Assembly (NCBI GenBank): GCA_964472305.1
Contig: CAYYJR010000021.1
Span: 1-64,000 of the forward strand
Direction of reading: 5' to 3'
Source of the DNA: CAYYJR01 sp964472305
GTDB lineage: Bacteria; Armatimonadota; Hebobacteria; CAIYQO01
Length of the DNA stretch: 64,000 nucleotides
Below the pieces are notes generated by a model. The model did no database searches. It saw only the letters and a list, made by a program, of their open reading frames with translations, and was not told the DNA's origin. Shown here piece after piece: positions 27,701-36,185 of the stretch. The position numbers and the translations under genes were made by a program. Position 1 is the first letter of the stretch. Each line of letters opens with the position of its first letter.

Positions 27701-27867
27701 GTGTACCGCGCTGCCTGGCGAGCGGAACTGGCCGTGATGACGACGGCCGTCCACCAGGGAAGGTCCGCGTTACGGTCGGCAACGCGCTGAGCATACAGCT
27801 CACGGGAGTGCTGTACGATGGAGACCAGATGTGCAAGATCAGTCGGATCGAAAGCTGTTGTTGGCAT
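24787..27867 (-). CDS. fkp: Bifunctional L-fucokinase / GDP-L-fucose pyrophosphorylase
   Basis: The 1026-residue product is close to the 949 residues of Bacteroides Fkp. The N-terminal half (about 60-480) is the fucose pyrophosphorylase domain with MIHSGGDSRRLPQYSLTGKL, LVVTSGDVIVTFDA and FLQKPSAAQI. The C-terminal half (about 690-1020) is a GHMP kinase with SAPVRVDLGGGWSDTPPF, the ATP loop LPMGSGLGTSSILAATVLQA, and GAKLTGAGGGGFMIL. It turns L-fucose plus ATP into fucose-1-phosphate and then, with GTP, into GDP-L-fucose. It sits downstream of glycosyltransferase genes on the same strand, so the product probably feeds the envelope glycan. The ribosome site is weak. Confidence 0.92.
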   Translation of the reverse strand: MPTTAFDPTDLAHLVSIVQHSRELYAQRVADRNADLPWWTAVVITASSARQAARYTEEIHWRRDQGKVPADVTYLVVPDIDDERIGSGSATLNALRRLAEETLCINGAESLEAWWRTQRVLMIHSGGDSRRLPQYSLTGKLFSALPVKTPWGETSTVFDEMLALTTAWAARLDSGLVVTSGDVIVTFDAAELHWNRPGVSGVALRSSLETAGKHGVFVMDPAGRVYAFLQKPSAAQIRAAGGLLPEDTAALDSGILYFDTPTAARLMALVGIRQHTGRWESGPGILEHTAAGRPFFDLYEHFTRALTGEWAPDSASPSAWRELAEALRGVSFWCDLVHGDFTHVGTTQLFRQLMVETTSFSSLYEAQQRLGRVTPPDLHSQGIVVDSVLTGGGTLGARAIALECDLSAQVTAESGAILHGLVDLPGPVRVPEDTVVHQIPVALPDGRRGTIIRVYGVGDDPKATLDGEGATWFGRPLPVMLAFLGLSVEQVWPDVPPGSRSLWNAKLFPLADSAEAWTCACWLMGLDEGYTSLRWAAQPRLSLAESAQWADSQGLAESRARRMQRQWQATAYSLAVSGADIRPLLAHAPGIAALQATARLLEARGARQANLTEGASAFFQAHLLYANAGLAAEAQSAYAAAFNSIRRAVDQGVYADVFANAAHRWQRQEAIISAPVRVDLGGGWSDTPPFCLDWGGTVLNMAVTLEGVNPIHTSMRRLDEPIIRCISDDTGESIEYATADAILAPLGPGNPFAIPCAALQMTGLLCAKTALPVTLEGLGGGLEIRTQVRLPMGSGLGTSSILAATVLQALAAMLGLSLDHHALSDQVLRLEQLLSTGGGWQDQAGAIFPGVKLITTGPGACQRLRIQPLACPTERLDEFTQRCVLYYTGIQRIAKDLLAQVVGRYLARETRAVQVLHSIKTLASEMAYALCEGEWRYLGQLIDRHWQLNQELDEHTTNAPIAALLAEVRPYIVGAKLTGAGGGGFMILVTETADSARNLRRYLSTRPGPGRLYEWSIADQGVSATD

Positions 27868-27953
27868 GTCGTTACGTCACTCCACACTCGGGCACATGAT
27901 GCGTTGCCGCGCTGCTCCTGGCACACTCACACATACAATGCGGTTGCTCCCCT

Positions 27954-28961
27954 TCACCTTGAGCGAAGCCATCGCTGGAGCCGGCGTCGCAGGTAGCGCA
28001 GCATGGCGACGGGTATCACCGAGGCGGCGAGACCGCTCGCTGCGCGCGCCTCGCGCCACAGCTTCCACCCCTGGCTTCCCTGGCCCCGCAGCAGCGCCAT
28101 CGCTCCCAGGCGCACCAGTTCGCCGTAGAGGTATGCATCGTGTTCCGCCCGTTCGACCGCGTCCAGCAGTGGCCAGTACCGTTGCGAGACCGTGCTGGTT
28201 TCATGCGCCATCGCCGCACCGTGTGCGCACGTTTTGGATGTCGAGTGAAGGCGGAAACGCGCCACGGGCTGCTTGAGGTACGCGATGGTACACCCGTTCG
28301 CCAGCATCCGACAGATCAAGTCCAAATCCATCGCATACTGCAGCGATCCATCCATCCCCCCGGCTTTCTCGTACGCGAGTCGCGGGAAGAAGAGGCCCGG
28401 CTGATGCCAGCAGTAACGTCCCTCCCAGTACCGCACCATGTTCTCAAGTGTGATGCCGGTCTGCCGGATGATGCGCTCGTGCCCGTCGGGGGTGAAGTTG
28501 ATCACATCGCCGGCAAGGATTGTTGCGTCGCCCGGCCGCCAGGCCTCGCCAACAGCCGCCAGCGCGCCGGGAAGGTAGCAGTCGTCAGAGTTCAACCAGG
28601 CGATGATCTCCGCTGAACTGCGCGAAAATCCCTTCGCAATCGCATGGCTTTGCCCCTCATCCGGTTCACTCACCCAGCCGGTCAGCCACGGCGCATACTT
28701 CTGAATGATCTCGATACTGTTGTCTGCGCTTCCGCCATCGATGACATAATACTCCAGCCGCGGATAGCCCTGCAATAAAACGGATCGAATCGTTTCTTCG
28801 AGATAATGGCCCTGGTTGAATGACGGGGTGATGATGCTGATACAGGGCCAGTCCTGCCCGTCGCGCCGTGTGCCGGCAGGCGGCACGGCTTCTTCCGTCC
28901 ACGGCCAACCGTATCGTCCCGGCGGCGGGGGGGGCAGTGTCGTCAGGGAAGGATACGCCAT
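27954..28961 (-). CDS. Family 2 glycosyltransferase
   Basis: The 335-residue GT-A enzyme has CISIITPSFNQGHYLEETIR, VIDGGSADNSIEII, the DXD-like LNSDDCYLPGAL, and a substrate segment GGMDGSLQYAMDLDLICRM. It adds a sugar from a nucleotide donor during polysaccharide synthesis. The start at 28961 has GAGGTG five to six bases upstream and lies five bases after the upstream GT9 stop, so the two are co-translated. The long upstream extension of the frame lies in the GT9 gene and is not used. Arginine-rich C-terminus (YLRRRLQRWLRSR) suggests membrane association. Donor unknown; GDP-fucose from the next gene is a candidate. Confidence 0.88.
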   Translation of the reverse strand: MAYPSLTTLPPPPPGRYGWPWTEEAVPPAGTRRDGQDWPCISIITPSFNQGHYLEETIRSVLLQGYPRLEYYVIDGGSADNSIEIIQKYAPWLTGWVSEPDEGQSHAIAKGFSRSSAEIIAWLNSDDCYLPGALAAVGEAWRPGDATILAGDVINFTPDGHERIIRQTGITLENMVRYWEGRYCWHQPGLFFPRLAYEKAGGMDGSLQYAMDLDLICRMLANGCTIAYLKQPVARFRLHSTSKTCAHGAAMAHETSTVSQRYWPLLDAVERAEHDAYLYGELVRLGAMALLRGQGSQGWKLWREARAASGLAASVIPVAMLRYLRRRLQRWLRSR

Positions 28962-28965
28962 GTGA

Positions 28966-30210
28966 TCACCTCGCCTCCGTGCCAGCGGCTGGCATTCCGG
29001 CAGTCTGCTGCCTCGCCAATACCGCGGTGACCGCGGACTGTACCTGGGTGATCGTGATACCATACAGGCAGTCCGGCGTGCTCCTGGTACATGCGGGACA
29101 CAGGAAGGTATACTCCCCCTGCGCGCAGGGATGACACGGCAGCATCTGCTGCAACACGGTGGCCTGTGCTGTCCATGGGCCAAAACGATGGGAACAACTC
29201 GGGCCAAACAGCGCGATAACCGGAATCCCCATCGCTGCCGCGATATGCATGGGGCCGGAATCATTGCCCAAATAGAGTTGCGCGCGGGCAAGAATGGCGG
29301 CCATCTGGCGTAACGTCGTTTTGCCAATGGCATTGATGATCGGGGGCAACAGTCCTTCGGTGATGCGCACCCCGAGTTCCTCCTCTCCCGGACCGCCGAC
29401 TAATACGACCTGCGCCTGATGCTGCTCCTGCAACCGGCCAAGAAGTCCGATGAATCGTTCGAGAGGCCATTGCTTCAGCGCCGAACTCCCCCCGGCCGGT
29501 CCGACCGCGATAAGCAATCGTCCGGGATGCCAACCGTGCTCGCGCAGCAATGCCTCGGCGAATGTCTGATCGTCGTCATCAAGCCACAGTTCCGCGTGGT
29601 TTGCGTGGGCTGTCCCGCCGAGGTAGCGGAGTAGCGCGAGATTGCGCTCAACTTCGTGGCACGGATCACGCTCGAGAACGGCGCAAGTCAACATCCGGTC
29701 GGTGCCCCGGTCATGCCGCTCCTTCTCGGGTGACACCCGTTCGGAACAGCCGATGCGCCAGCGCGCGCCGCTCAAGTATGCCAGCGGCACGGCATAGTAG
29801 TAATCAGCGTCCCAGCGAGGGATGATGGCCAGATTAAAACGCTGGCCCCACAAATGCCGCCGGGCAAAGAAGCATGCGCGGACGTGGCGTCTGAGGTGCC
29901 CGAAGCGCCGCCGAATGCCGGGATCAAATGCCAGCACTTCATCAACATATGGACATAACGCAACCAGATTGACGACGGCCGGTTTCACAACCAGGGTAAT
30001 TCGCGCGTTCGGGAACAGCCGTCGTAACTCCCGCAGGAATGGCGTCGTTAACACCATATCCCCGATCTCGTCGAGACGGACGACCAGCAGACGGGTGACC
30101 GCCTGCTGGTCGTAACGGCCGCCACGCCTCCCCGCGAGCCGGAAAACCGGCTCGCAGATAAGGAACGTCAGCATCCGCAGGCAATACCCGATGAAATTTT
30201 TCACGCTCAT
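28966..30210 (-). CDS. Family 9 glycosyltransferase (heptosyltransferase-like)
   Basis: The 414-residue product has both GT9 halves: LLVVRLDEIGDMVLTTPFLREL with ITLVVKPAV, and later AVGPAGGSSALKQWPLERFI, VVLVGGPGEEELG and YLGNDSGPMHIAAAMGIPVIAL, the donor-binding motif of ADP-heptose transferases. A C-terminal cysteine cluster (CHPCAQGEYTFLCPACTRS) resembles that seen in some LPS heptosyltransferases. Activity is transfer of heptose or a related sugar to a core or glycan. It is the first gene of the fucose-linked block and is divergent from the KpsC/S-like gene. No strong ribosome site precedes the ATG. Confidence 0.88.
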   Translation of the reverse strand: MSVKNFIGYCLRMLTFLICEPVFRLAGRRGGRYDQQAVTRLLVVRLDEIGDMVLTTPFLRELRRLFPNARITLVVKPAVVNLVALCPYVDEVLAFDPGIRRRFGHLRRHVRACFFARRHLWGQRFNLAIIPRWDADYYYAVPLAYLSGARWRIGCSERVSPEKERHDRGTDRMLTCAVLERDPCHEVERNLALLRYLGGTAHANHAELWLDDDDQTFAEALLREHGWHPGRLLIAVGPAGGSSALKQWPLERFIGLLGRLQEQHQAQVVLVGGPGEEELGVRITEGLLPPIINAIGKTTLRQMAAILARAQLYLGNDSGPMHIAAAMGIPVIALFGPSCSHRFGPWTAQATVLQQMLPCHPCAQGEYTFLCPACTRSTPDCLYGITITQVQSAVTAVLARQQTAGMPAAGTEAR

Positions 30211-30445
30211 ACGATTATGCGACCAGTATGCTCATGTCACGATTGCATCCTCCCGCCGGGGCGCCATCGGAATGTGGCCGGAGTGATCCCGCGAGAGGTA
30301 ACGTCTATTTATTTCGCGCTCGCTAATGCTCTCTCCTGCTCTCGCGCACAATGGGGAAATGGGCTTCCCCGTTGCGCGCCGAAATGGCCGGTCATTTTGC
30401 GCGCTGGCCGTAATCCCGCCGGTGACTGATACCCGGCATCCGCCG

Positions 30446-30475
30446 TTGCCGCGGAGATTCGATTCATTGTATAAT
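30446..30475 (+). promoter_or_regulatory. Promoter of the capsule-type gene
   Basis: TTGCCG, 18 bases, then a perfect TATAAT. The RNA would start near 30482, which rules out the long upstream frame and points to the ATG at 30503. Confidence 0.55.
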
Positions 30476-30502
30476 CACCGCAGTTCTCCGAGGATGCGCA
30501 TC

Positions 30503-31729
30503 ATGGTGACCACACAGGCCGCACGCAAACAACGTATCACTTTTCTATCATATTGGCGAGAAGAACAGCATTTTTTTGCGGCATTGATGAAGTGTCTGCC
30601 GGATAATGTTATCGGCAGGAATATCAGCGTCCGCACACGCAGCCTGGCCCGGTTGCTTTACGCCTTCACGCCATCCTTTCTTCCCACAAAATTATCGGAG
30701 GAACACATCGACGCCATGATCCAGATGGATCTGCGTGAACGCATGGCGCGGACTCCCGCCGGTGATCAGCGCCTGATACGTAAACGTCTACAGAATCGCG
30801 CGAAAAAATGGCACCGCTATTTCGCGCATGCGCTGCGCGGCACCGACTTACTCGTCGTCTGGAATGGTTTCCAAACCACAAAACAGTCCGCGCTCACGGC
30901 GGCAAAACTCCTTGGCATCAAGACGGCTTTCATTGAACTTGGCGCCATCCCGAACACGTTGGCTGTGGATCCGAACGGGATCAATTACAACAATACCCTC
31001 TCGGGAAAGCCTGCCGAATTTTTTATGGCGGTACCGTTGGATCAGGAGAAAGTCGATGCCCTGCTGTATTCGTCGTTCGATCAACGGTCATTGCGAAAAA
31101 CGGCAACACCGGTCCAGGAAGCCGAAGAGGATCTGGCGGGGCTGCCGGAGCGATTCATCCTGTTCGCCATGCAGGTGCACGATGACAGTCAGGTCTTGAT
31201 GTATTCACCACGGTTTCACTCCATGGTCGATGCCGTTTCCTACATCGACGCCGCGCTGGCACAGTATCGCATACAGACAGGCGACAATCTGCGACTGGTG
31301 GTCAAAGAGCATCCCTCCGATTACGGGCGTATTGACTATTCCCCGTTGCGGGATGCCATGCCGGAGGTGGTCTTTCTGCGTCGAACCCCGGTACGCGACC
31401 TGATCACCCGCGCGGCAGCCGTGCTCACGATCAATTCCTCCGTGGGGATCGAGGCGCTGCGCTATATGCGCCCGGTCATCACGCTGGGCGATGCGTTTTA
31501 TAATATTCCCGGCATGGTCAGGCACCTGGAGGCGCACGAATCACTTACCGAGGCGCTGGCGGAGACGTTGGCACGTCCGGTCAACACGGAATTGATCACC
31601 CGGTTTCTCTGCTTCCTTCGGTACCAGTACCTTGTTCCGGGTTCATATTATACGACGGAGCCGTCTTCGCTGCGGCCCGTGGTGGACCGGTTGCTGGATA
31701 TCCTCCATGACCGTATCGCGTGGCGCTAG
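30503..31729 (+). CDS. Capsule polysaccharide synthesis-type protein (KpsC/KpsS-like fold)
   Basis: The 408-residue product resembles GT-B capsule proteins. VVWNGFQTTKQSALTAAKLL followed by IKTAFIELGAIPNTLAVDP is the KpsS/KpsC-type acceptor region. RFILFAMQVHDDSQVLMYSP, LRLVVKEHPSD and the RAAAVLTINSSVGIEALRY donor loop follow the KpsC/S (Capsule_synth) pattern. These enzymes build Kdo linkers on capsule lipids, but a related sugar may be used here. I start at 30503 because a promoter places the RNA start at about 30482 and GAGG stands nine bases upstream. The only plus-strand gene of this locus, it converges on the GT4 gene, sharing a CTAG stop. Confidence 0.72.
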   Translation: MVTTQAARKQRITFLSYWREEQHFFAALMKCLPDNVIGRNISVRTRSLARLLYAFTPSFLPTKLSEEHIDAMIQMDLRERMARTPAGDQRLIRKRLQNRAKKWHRYFAHALRGTDLLVVWNGFQTTKQSALTAAKLLGIKTAFIELGAIPNTLAVDPNGINYNNTLSGKPAEFFMAVPLDQEKVDALLYSSFDQRSLRKTATPVQEAEEDLAGLPERFILFAMQVHDDSQVLMYSPRFHSMVDAVSYIDAALAQYRIQTGDNLRLVVKEHPSDYGRIDYSPLRDAMPEVVFLRRTPVRDLITRAAAVLTINSSVGIEALRYMRPVITLGDAFYNIPGMVRHLEAHESLTEALAETLARPVNTELITRFLCFLRYQYLVPGSYYTTEPSSLRPVVDRLLDILHDRIAWR

Positions 31730-32988
31730 CCGCCGTGCGCGTGGGCCAGTGCGTACAGCCGATTGATAAAGGCGCGGTAATTGTCTGCCGCGGAGTAACG
31801 TTCGGCCCACATAGCCTTGCTCGCCTTGCGCTCGGCATGGGCAGGATCACGCGCGAAACGCGCCAGCGCGCCGGCGATCTCCTTCGGCGATGGATCGGCA
31901 GACAGCAGTATCCCATTCTCCGCGGTGACAATTTCGGCCATGCCGCTAATGGCCGGTGCGACCGCGGGAATCCCGCAACTCTGCGCTTCCATGATCGATA
32001 CCGGCACGCCCTCGATTTCGCTCACGTTGACGAAGACATCGACCGGATTGGTCCGGTAGATCTCGCGGACAGCCTGGTTGGGTACCAGGCCGTGAAAGAT
32101 CCACCGTGCCGTGTGGGGCAGCAGGCGGCCGGCGAGTTCTTCGAGCTTGGCGCGTTCGCTGCCGTCACCAATATGATGCCACTCGACCGGCAATCCGGGA
32201 TGCGCGCGGGTCAGGGCATGCAATCCGTGAATCAACAGCGCAATCCGCTTGTGTGATTCCAGGCACGAACAGGAGAAGATGCGGAGAGTGCCGTCGGACG
32301 ATGGGACAGCATCGAAACCGGGATCCGTCACTCCCAGTCGCGCCACTTCGCAATGGGGCGCCTGTCGCGGGTGGCGATTCGCCAGGTATTGCCGGGCGAA
32401 CTCGGAGATGGCAAACACGGCATCCAGGCGTTCGAGGGTGATCGCCTGGAACGGAATATATCCGGCAGTGGCGCTCTCCTGGTAGACCTCGCGACTATGT
32501 GCCCGTGCTACCGCCGTGATGGCAGGCAGCGTCAGCGTGACCAGTCCCGCAGCATACGCCAGGTCGTCCAGCCAGTAAGCGTAGAGCACGGTGTGCGCGG
32601 GGTCGAGTCCGGCGGCGTGAATGAAGCGAACCAATCGGCCGGCCAACGCGCGACCTACACGGTGCACCCCCAGCAGGCGCACCAGAGCCGCGGGTCGTGT
32701 GAGCAAGCGAGGATCGCTGGTCAACTCGCACACCACATGCGCGGAACTGCACGCGGACCACACCCCGGCGGCCAGCTTCGCCAGCTTGCCGGGTCGCGGG
32801 CCGGCGATGGCATCCGCAACGCCGACACCGGTGGGGAGTGCACGTAGCGTGTCCGCGGTACGCTGCGGCAGGAAGATGACCCGCGCGAACAGCCCAGCAA
32901 GATACGGCACTTCCGCTTCGAGAAATTGTTCGTCCTGCCCGTACGGGAACTGGTGCGTCAACACGAGCAGGGTCAAAGTGTCAGTCAT
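31726..32988 (-). CDS. Family 4 glycosyltransferase
   Basis: The 420-residue GT-B enzyme has LLVLTHQFPYGQDEQFLEAE at its start, a fold-switch segment AVFAISEFARQYLANRHP, FSCSCLESHKRIALLIHGL, HIGDGSERAKLEELAGRLL, and the EX7E donor motif VSEIEGVPVSIMEAQSCGIP. It transfers a hexose-type residue in the cytoplasm during envelope glycan assembly. I start at 32988 (MTDTLTLLV) because the longer frame would overlap the previous gene and begin at TTG. The stop codon overlaps that of the convergent plus-strand gene at CTAG. Confidence 0.87.
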   Translation of the reverse strand: MTDTLTLLVLTHQFPYGQDEQFLEAEVPYLAGLFARVIFLPQRTADTLRALPTGVGVADAIAGPRPGKLAKLAAGVWSACSSAHVVCELTSDPRLLTRPAALVRLLGVHRVGRALAGRLVRFIHAAGLDPAHTVLYAYWLDDLAYAAGLVTLTLPAITAVARAHSREVYQESATAGYIPFQAITLERLDAVFAISEFARQYLANRHPRQAPHCEVARLGVTDPGFDAVPSSDGTLRIFSCSCLESHKRIALLIHGLHALTRAHPGLPVEWHHIGDGSERAKLEELAGRLLPHTARWIFHGLVPNQAVREIYRTNPVDVFVNVSEIEGVPVSIMEAQSCGIPAVAPAISGMAEIVTAENGILLSADPSPKEIAGALARFARDPAHAERKASKAMWAERYSAADNYRAFINRLYALAHAHGG

Positions 32989-33031
32989 GTGTTGTTCAGC
33001 CGCCTGTTGCGTCTCGTTCCGACGAAACGCA

Positions 33032-34258
33032 TCACCGTTCGCCGCCAGCCTTCCCGCGTTGATCAAGGGTGGACAGGATCAATGACACGGTCCGCTCGCA
33101 TAGTTGCTGGGGGGAAAACTCCCGGGCGATGCGTTCCCGGTTCAACTGCCCCAGTGCCGCGCGTTGAGGGGCATCTCGCGCAAGTAGCAGTATGCAGTCC
33201 GCCAGGGCTTCGGCATTACCGACCGGCGCGAGATAGGGGGCGCCTTCCGGTCCAACCGCTTCCCGGATGCCGGGAATATCCGTTCCCGCCACCGCCAGCC
33301 CTACCGCCATGGATTCGAGCACACCGTTCGGCAGACCTTCCGATACCGAACTGAATACCGCCAGGTCCGATGCGTGCAACAGACCCGTGACGTCACGCAC
33401 GCCACCCAGCAACCGTACGCTCGCATTGAGACCGAGATCATCAACGAGGTCTATAAGCGCCTGGTGTCCCGCTTCGAAGCGACCGGCAAGCGCAAGCACG
33501 GCCGTTCGCCCTTCGCGGGCACAGGCATCGATGACCAGCCGCCAGGCGCGCAACAGGGTCTGGTGATCTTTGTATTTACTGAGTGTTGCGACTTTACACA
33601 CCAGCAACGTCTGTGCATCAACCATGAGCCGTTCACGCCACTCGGCGCGAGAGCGCTTCGGCGGCGCCAACTCGATCCCGTTGTGCACGACATGCACGCG
33701 GTGCGCCTCTACCCCCAGGCACTCGACCAGAAACTGTGCCCCGCGCGTAGAATTGGCAATCAACAACGGGGTGCGCCGGGCGGCGCAACGGCTGTATTTG
33801 CCGGCTTCTTCCAGGCCGTACCCCTCGTTCCGCTGGTTCCAGACACAGAGCTTCGCCCCGGTCATCGGCCAGGTCATTCCGCACACGCGGTTGGGATCCA
33901 GCAGATACGGCAGCAGAATATCCGGATGAGCCCGCCGTAATGCGAAGGTGATGCCGATCAGCCGAAGTACTCTGGAAATATAGCGGCGGCGATATGGATA
34001 CCGCGACAGTCTACTGGAATGGGGAATGCCATACTGGTCGCATAAGTCACTCAATCGCCCGGGACCGGAAAAGCCCCACATCTCCACGTGCGCCCCGCAG
34101 GTTTCTTTCAGCAGGCGTGCCATCAACAGCGCCTGCCGTTCCGCGCCGCCCAGTTCAAAGGTGGCCACCATGACGATAATGCGTTTGCCCGCCAGGCCGT
34201 CACGCAGGTGCGGCGCAATCGGCACGACGGTATGTTGTTGATCCGGTACCACGTTCAT
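33032..34258 (-). CDS. Family 4 glycosyltransferase
   Basis: The 408-residue GT-B enzyme has IIVMVATFELGGAERQALLM, the typical GT4 GGAE loop, LIANSTRGAQFLVECLGV, VHVVHNGIEL, and the donor motif SSVSEGLPNGVLESMAVGLA. It would act on the growing lipid-linked glycan. GGAGG is placed eight bases before the ATG at 34258, and the gene lies 23 bases behind the asparagine-synthase-like gene, so it is in the same transcript. Sugar specificity cannot be read from the sequence. Confidence 0.88.
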   Translation of the reverse strand: MNVVPDQQHTVVPIAPHLRDGLAGKRIIVMVATFELGGAERQALLMARLLKETCGAHVEMWGFSGPGRLSDLCDQYGIPHSSRLSRYPYRRRYISRVLRLIGITFALRRAHPDILLPYLLDPNRVCGMTWPMTGAKLCVWNQRNEGYGLEEAGKYSRCAARRTPLLIANSTRGAQFLVECLGVEAHRVHVVHNGIELAPPKRSRAEWRERLMVDAQTLLVCKVATLSKYKDHQTLLRAWRLVIDACAREGRTAVLALAGRFEAGHQALIDLVDDLGLNASVRLLGGVRDVTGLLHASDLAVFSSVSEGLPNGVLESMAVGLAVAGTDIPGIREAVGPEGAPYLAPVGNAEALADCILLLARDAPQRAALGQLNRERIAREFSPQQLCERTVSLILSTLDQRGKAGGER

Positions 34259-34281
34259 ACGATATCCTCCGTGATGGCGTG

Positions 34282-36129
34282 TCACATGACCTTCCCACGC
34301 CGGGCGCGGAGCCATTCCTCGAGGAACAACAGCACCCAGAGCGGTCCAGTCCGGTTCTGCGCAATCAGGTCTTCCATTACCGCGGGCTGGAACAGGCTGT
34401 GCAGTTCCGAATGCGCACCGAGCAGCCGTTCGCGGACGAAATCATGCAAGGCGCCCTGCGGCGCGAACCAGTGCGCAATCGGCACGCCGAACCCCATCTT
34501 CTTCCGGGAGAGAAATTCCGGCGAAAACATCCGGTGCATGGTCTTTTTCAGCAGCAGTTTCCCTTCCCACCCGCGCTCCCGGTTCCAATTGAGATTCAGC
34601 GCCGAGGGGATGGTCGCGGCGAATTCGGCGACCCGGACATCCACCAGCGGCGTGCGCACTTCCAGGCCGTGCATCATGCTGGCAATATCCACTTTAGTCA
34701 GGATATCGTATGGCAGATATGTCCGCATGTCCAGGGATTGCACCTGCTCGCACAGGCCGTAGCCTTTCGCACGGGCATACTCGCGTTCGAAGATTTCCAG
34801 CGGCGCGGGGCAGGTCTGTTGATACTCCGGTCGCCAGAGTTGCCGGCGCTGCGGGGTGTCGATATAGCTGATCAACCCCAGCCAGCCAGCCAGGTTGGGG
34901 GCGGGGCGCCGTGGATACCGGCGAGGGAAAAAGGTGCGCGCCAGCGGGAGCAGCATGCGCTTCCACAACGGCTTCATCTCCTGCCGGTGTGCGCCCATCC
35001 AACTGCGGTAAGTGCCGTACCCGGCAAACATTTCGTCCCCGCCGTCGCCGGAGAGTACCATCGGCAGCGATTTGCGCGCCATCCGGCAGAGATAATAGGT
35101 GGGGATGGCTGAGCTGTCCCCAAACGGCTCACCGTAATGATGCACCAGTTTCGGGAGCACCTCCAGGGCATCCGGCTTCACGATCTCCACATGGTGTTCC
35201 GTGGCGCAGCGGTGGGCAACGTCCTCGGCATACGGCAACTCGTTGAAGTCATCTTCCTCAAATCCTATGCTGAAGGTGCGGACCGGGTGGTCGAGCAGTT
35301 CCGCCATGTAGGCGACGATAGTGCTGGAATCGACGCCGCCGGAGAGAAAGGCGCCGAAGGGCACGTCGGACACCAGGTGTGCGCGCACGGAGTCGCGCAG
35401 CACGGCATCCATTGCTTCCAGCCACTCGCCTTCCGACCGTCCCAGCACCGGCTGGAAGTGCACCTGCCAGTATTCCGTCGGCTCGGAGATGCGGCCGTCG
35501 AAGGTTACCGTAAGGTGGTGCGCCGGGGGGAGCTTGCGGATCTGCCGGTAAATCGACCGCGGAGCCGGGATATACTGCAGCCACAAATACTGGTCAACGG
35601 CTTCCAGATCGAGATCGAGTTGCGCGGAGACATGGCGCAGGGCCTGCAACTCGGAGGCGAAAGCGAGGCAGTGCGGCAATTGCAAGTAGTAGAGCGGCTT
35701 GATGCCCAGGTGATCGCGCGCGAGGAAGATCTGCCGCGCGTTTAGATCGATGATAGCGAAGGCGAACATCCCCCGGAAGCGTTCGACGCACCGCGTTCCC
35801 CACTCCTCGTAGGCGTGCACGATGACTTCGGTATCCGAATGAGTGCGAAACGCATGCCCCGCGCGCTCCAGCGTGTCGCGCAGTTCGAGAAAATTATAGA
35901 TCTCGCCGTTGAAGGTGATCCAGACAGTTCCGTCTTCATTGGACAGCGGTTGCTTTCCACCTTCAAGGTCGATGATGGACAGGCGACGGTGGCCGATAGC
36001 CACCGCATCAAACAGTGCCACCCCATCACCGTCCGGGCCACGGTGCGCGAGCGATTCGGTCATCGCCGCGATGACGTCGTGAGACACCGGGGTTCCATCG
36101 GTATGTAAGATACCTGCGATACCACACAT
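34282..36129 (-). CDS. asnB: Asparagine synthase-type glutamine amidotransferase of a glycan locus
   Basis: The 615-residue product starts MCGIAGILHTDG, so the catalytic cysteine is residue 2 once Met is removed; the GTG three codons earlier is rejected for that reason. The N-terminal class II glutaminase has SHRGPDGDG-like AHRGPDGDGVALFD, NGEIYNFLELRD and HSDTEVIVHAYEEWG. The synthetase domain has the PP-loop FGAFLSGGVDSSTIVAYM and VLSGDGGDEMFAGYGTYR. AsnB-like enzymes in polysaccharide loci (for example WbpS types) amidate uronic acids, which fits here between glycosyltransferases and methyltransferases. Ordinary asparagine synthesis is the alternative. Confidence 0.9.
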   Translation of the reverse strand: MCGIAGILHTDGTPVSHDVIAAMTESLAHRGPDGDGVALFDAVAIGHRRLSIIDLEGGKQPLSNEDGTVWITFNGEIYNFLELRDTLERAGHAFRTHSDTEVIVHAYEEWGTRCVERFRGMFAFAIIDLNARQIFLARDHLGIKPLYYLQLPHCLAFASELQALRHVSAQLDLDLEAVDQYLWLQYIPAPRSIYRQIRKLPPAHHLTVTFDGRISEPTEYWQVHFQPVLGRSEGEWLEAMDAVLRDSVRAHLVSDVPFGAFLSGGVDSSTIVAYMAELLDHPVRTFSIGFEEDDFNELPYAEDVAHRCATEHHVEIVKPDALEVLPKLVHHYGEPFGDSSAIPTYYLCRMARKSLPMVLSGDGGDEMFAGYGTYRSWMGAHRQEMKPLWKRMLLPLARTFFPRRYPRRPAPNLAGWLGLISYIDTPQRRQLWRPEYQQTCPAPLEIFEREYARAKGYGLCEQVQSLDMRTYLPYDILTKVDIASMMHGLEVRTPLVDVRVAEFAATIPSALNLNWNRERGWEGKLLLKKTMHRMFSPEFLSRKKMGFGVPIAHWFAPQGALHDFVRERLLGAHSELHSLFQPAVMEDLIAQNRTGPLWVLLFLEEWLRARRGKVM

Positions 36130-36185
36130 CGTTGGCACTCTCTATGTCCGGCTTCTCTGCCGGACATCATGTTACGTGCTGTGAC

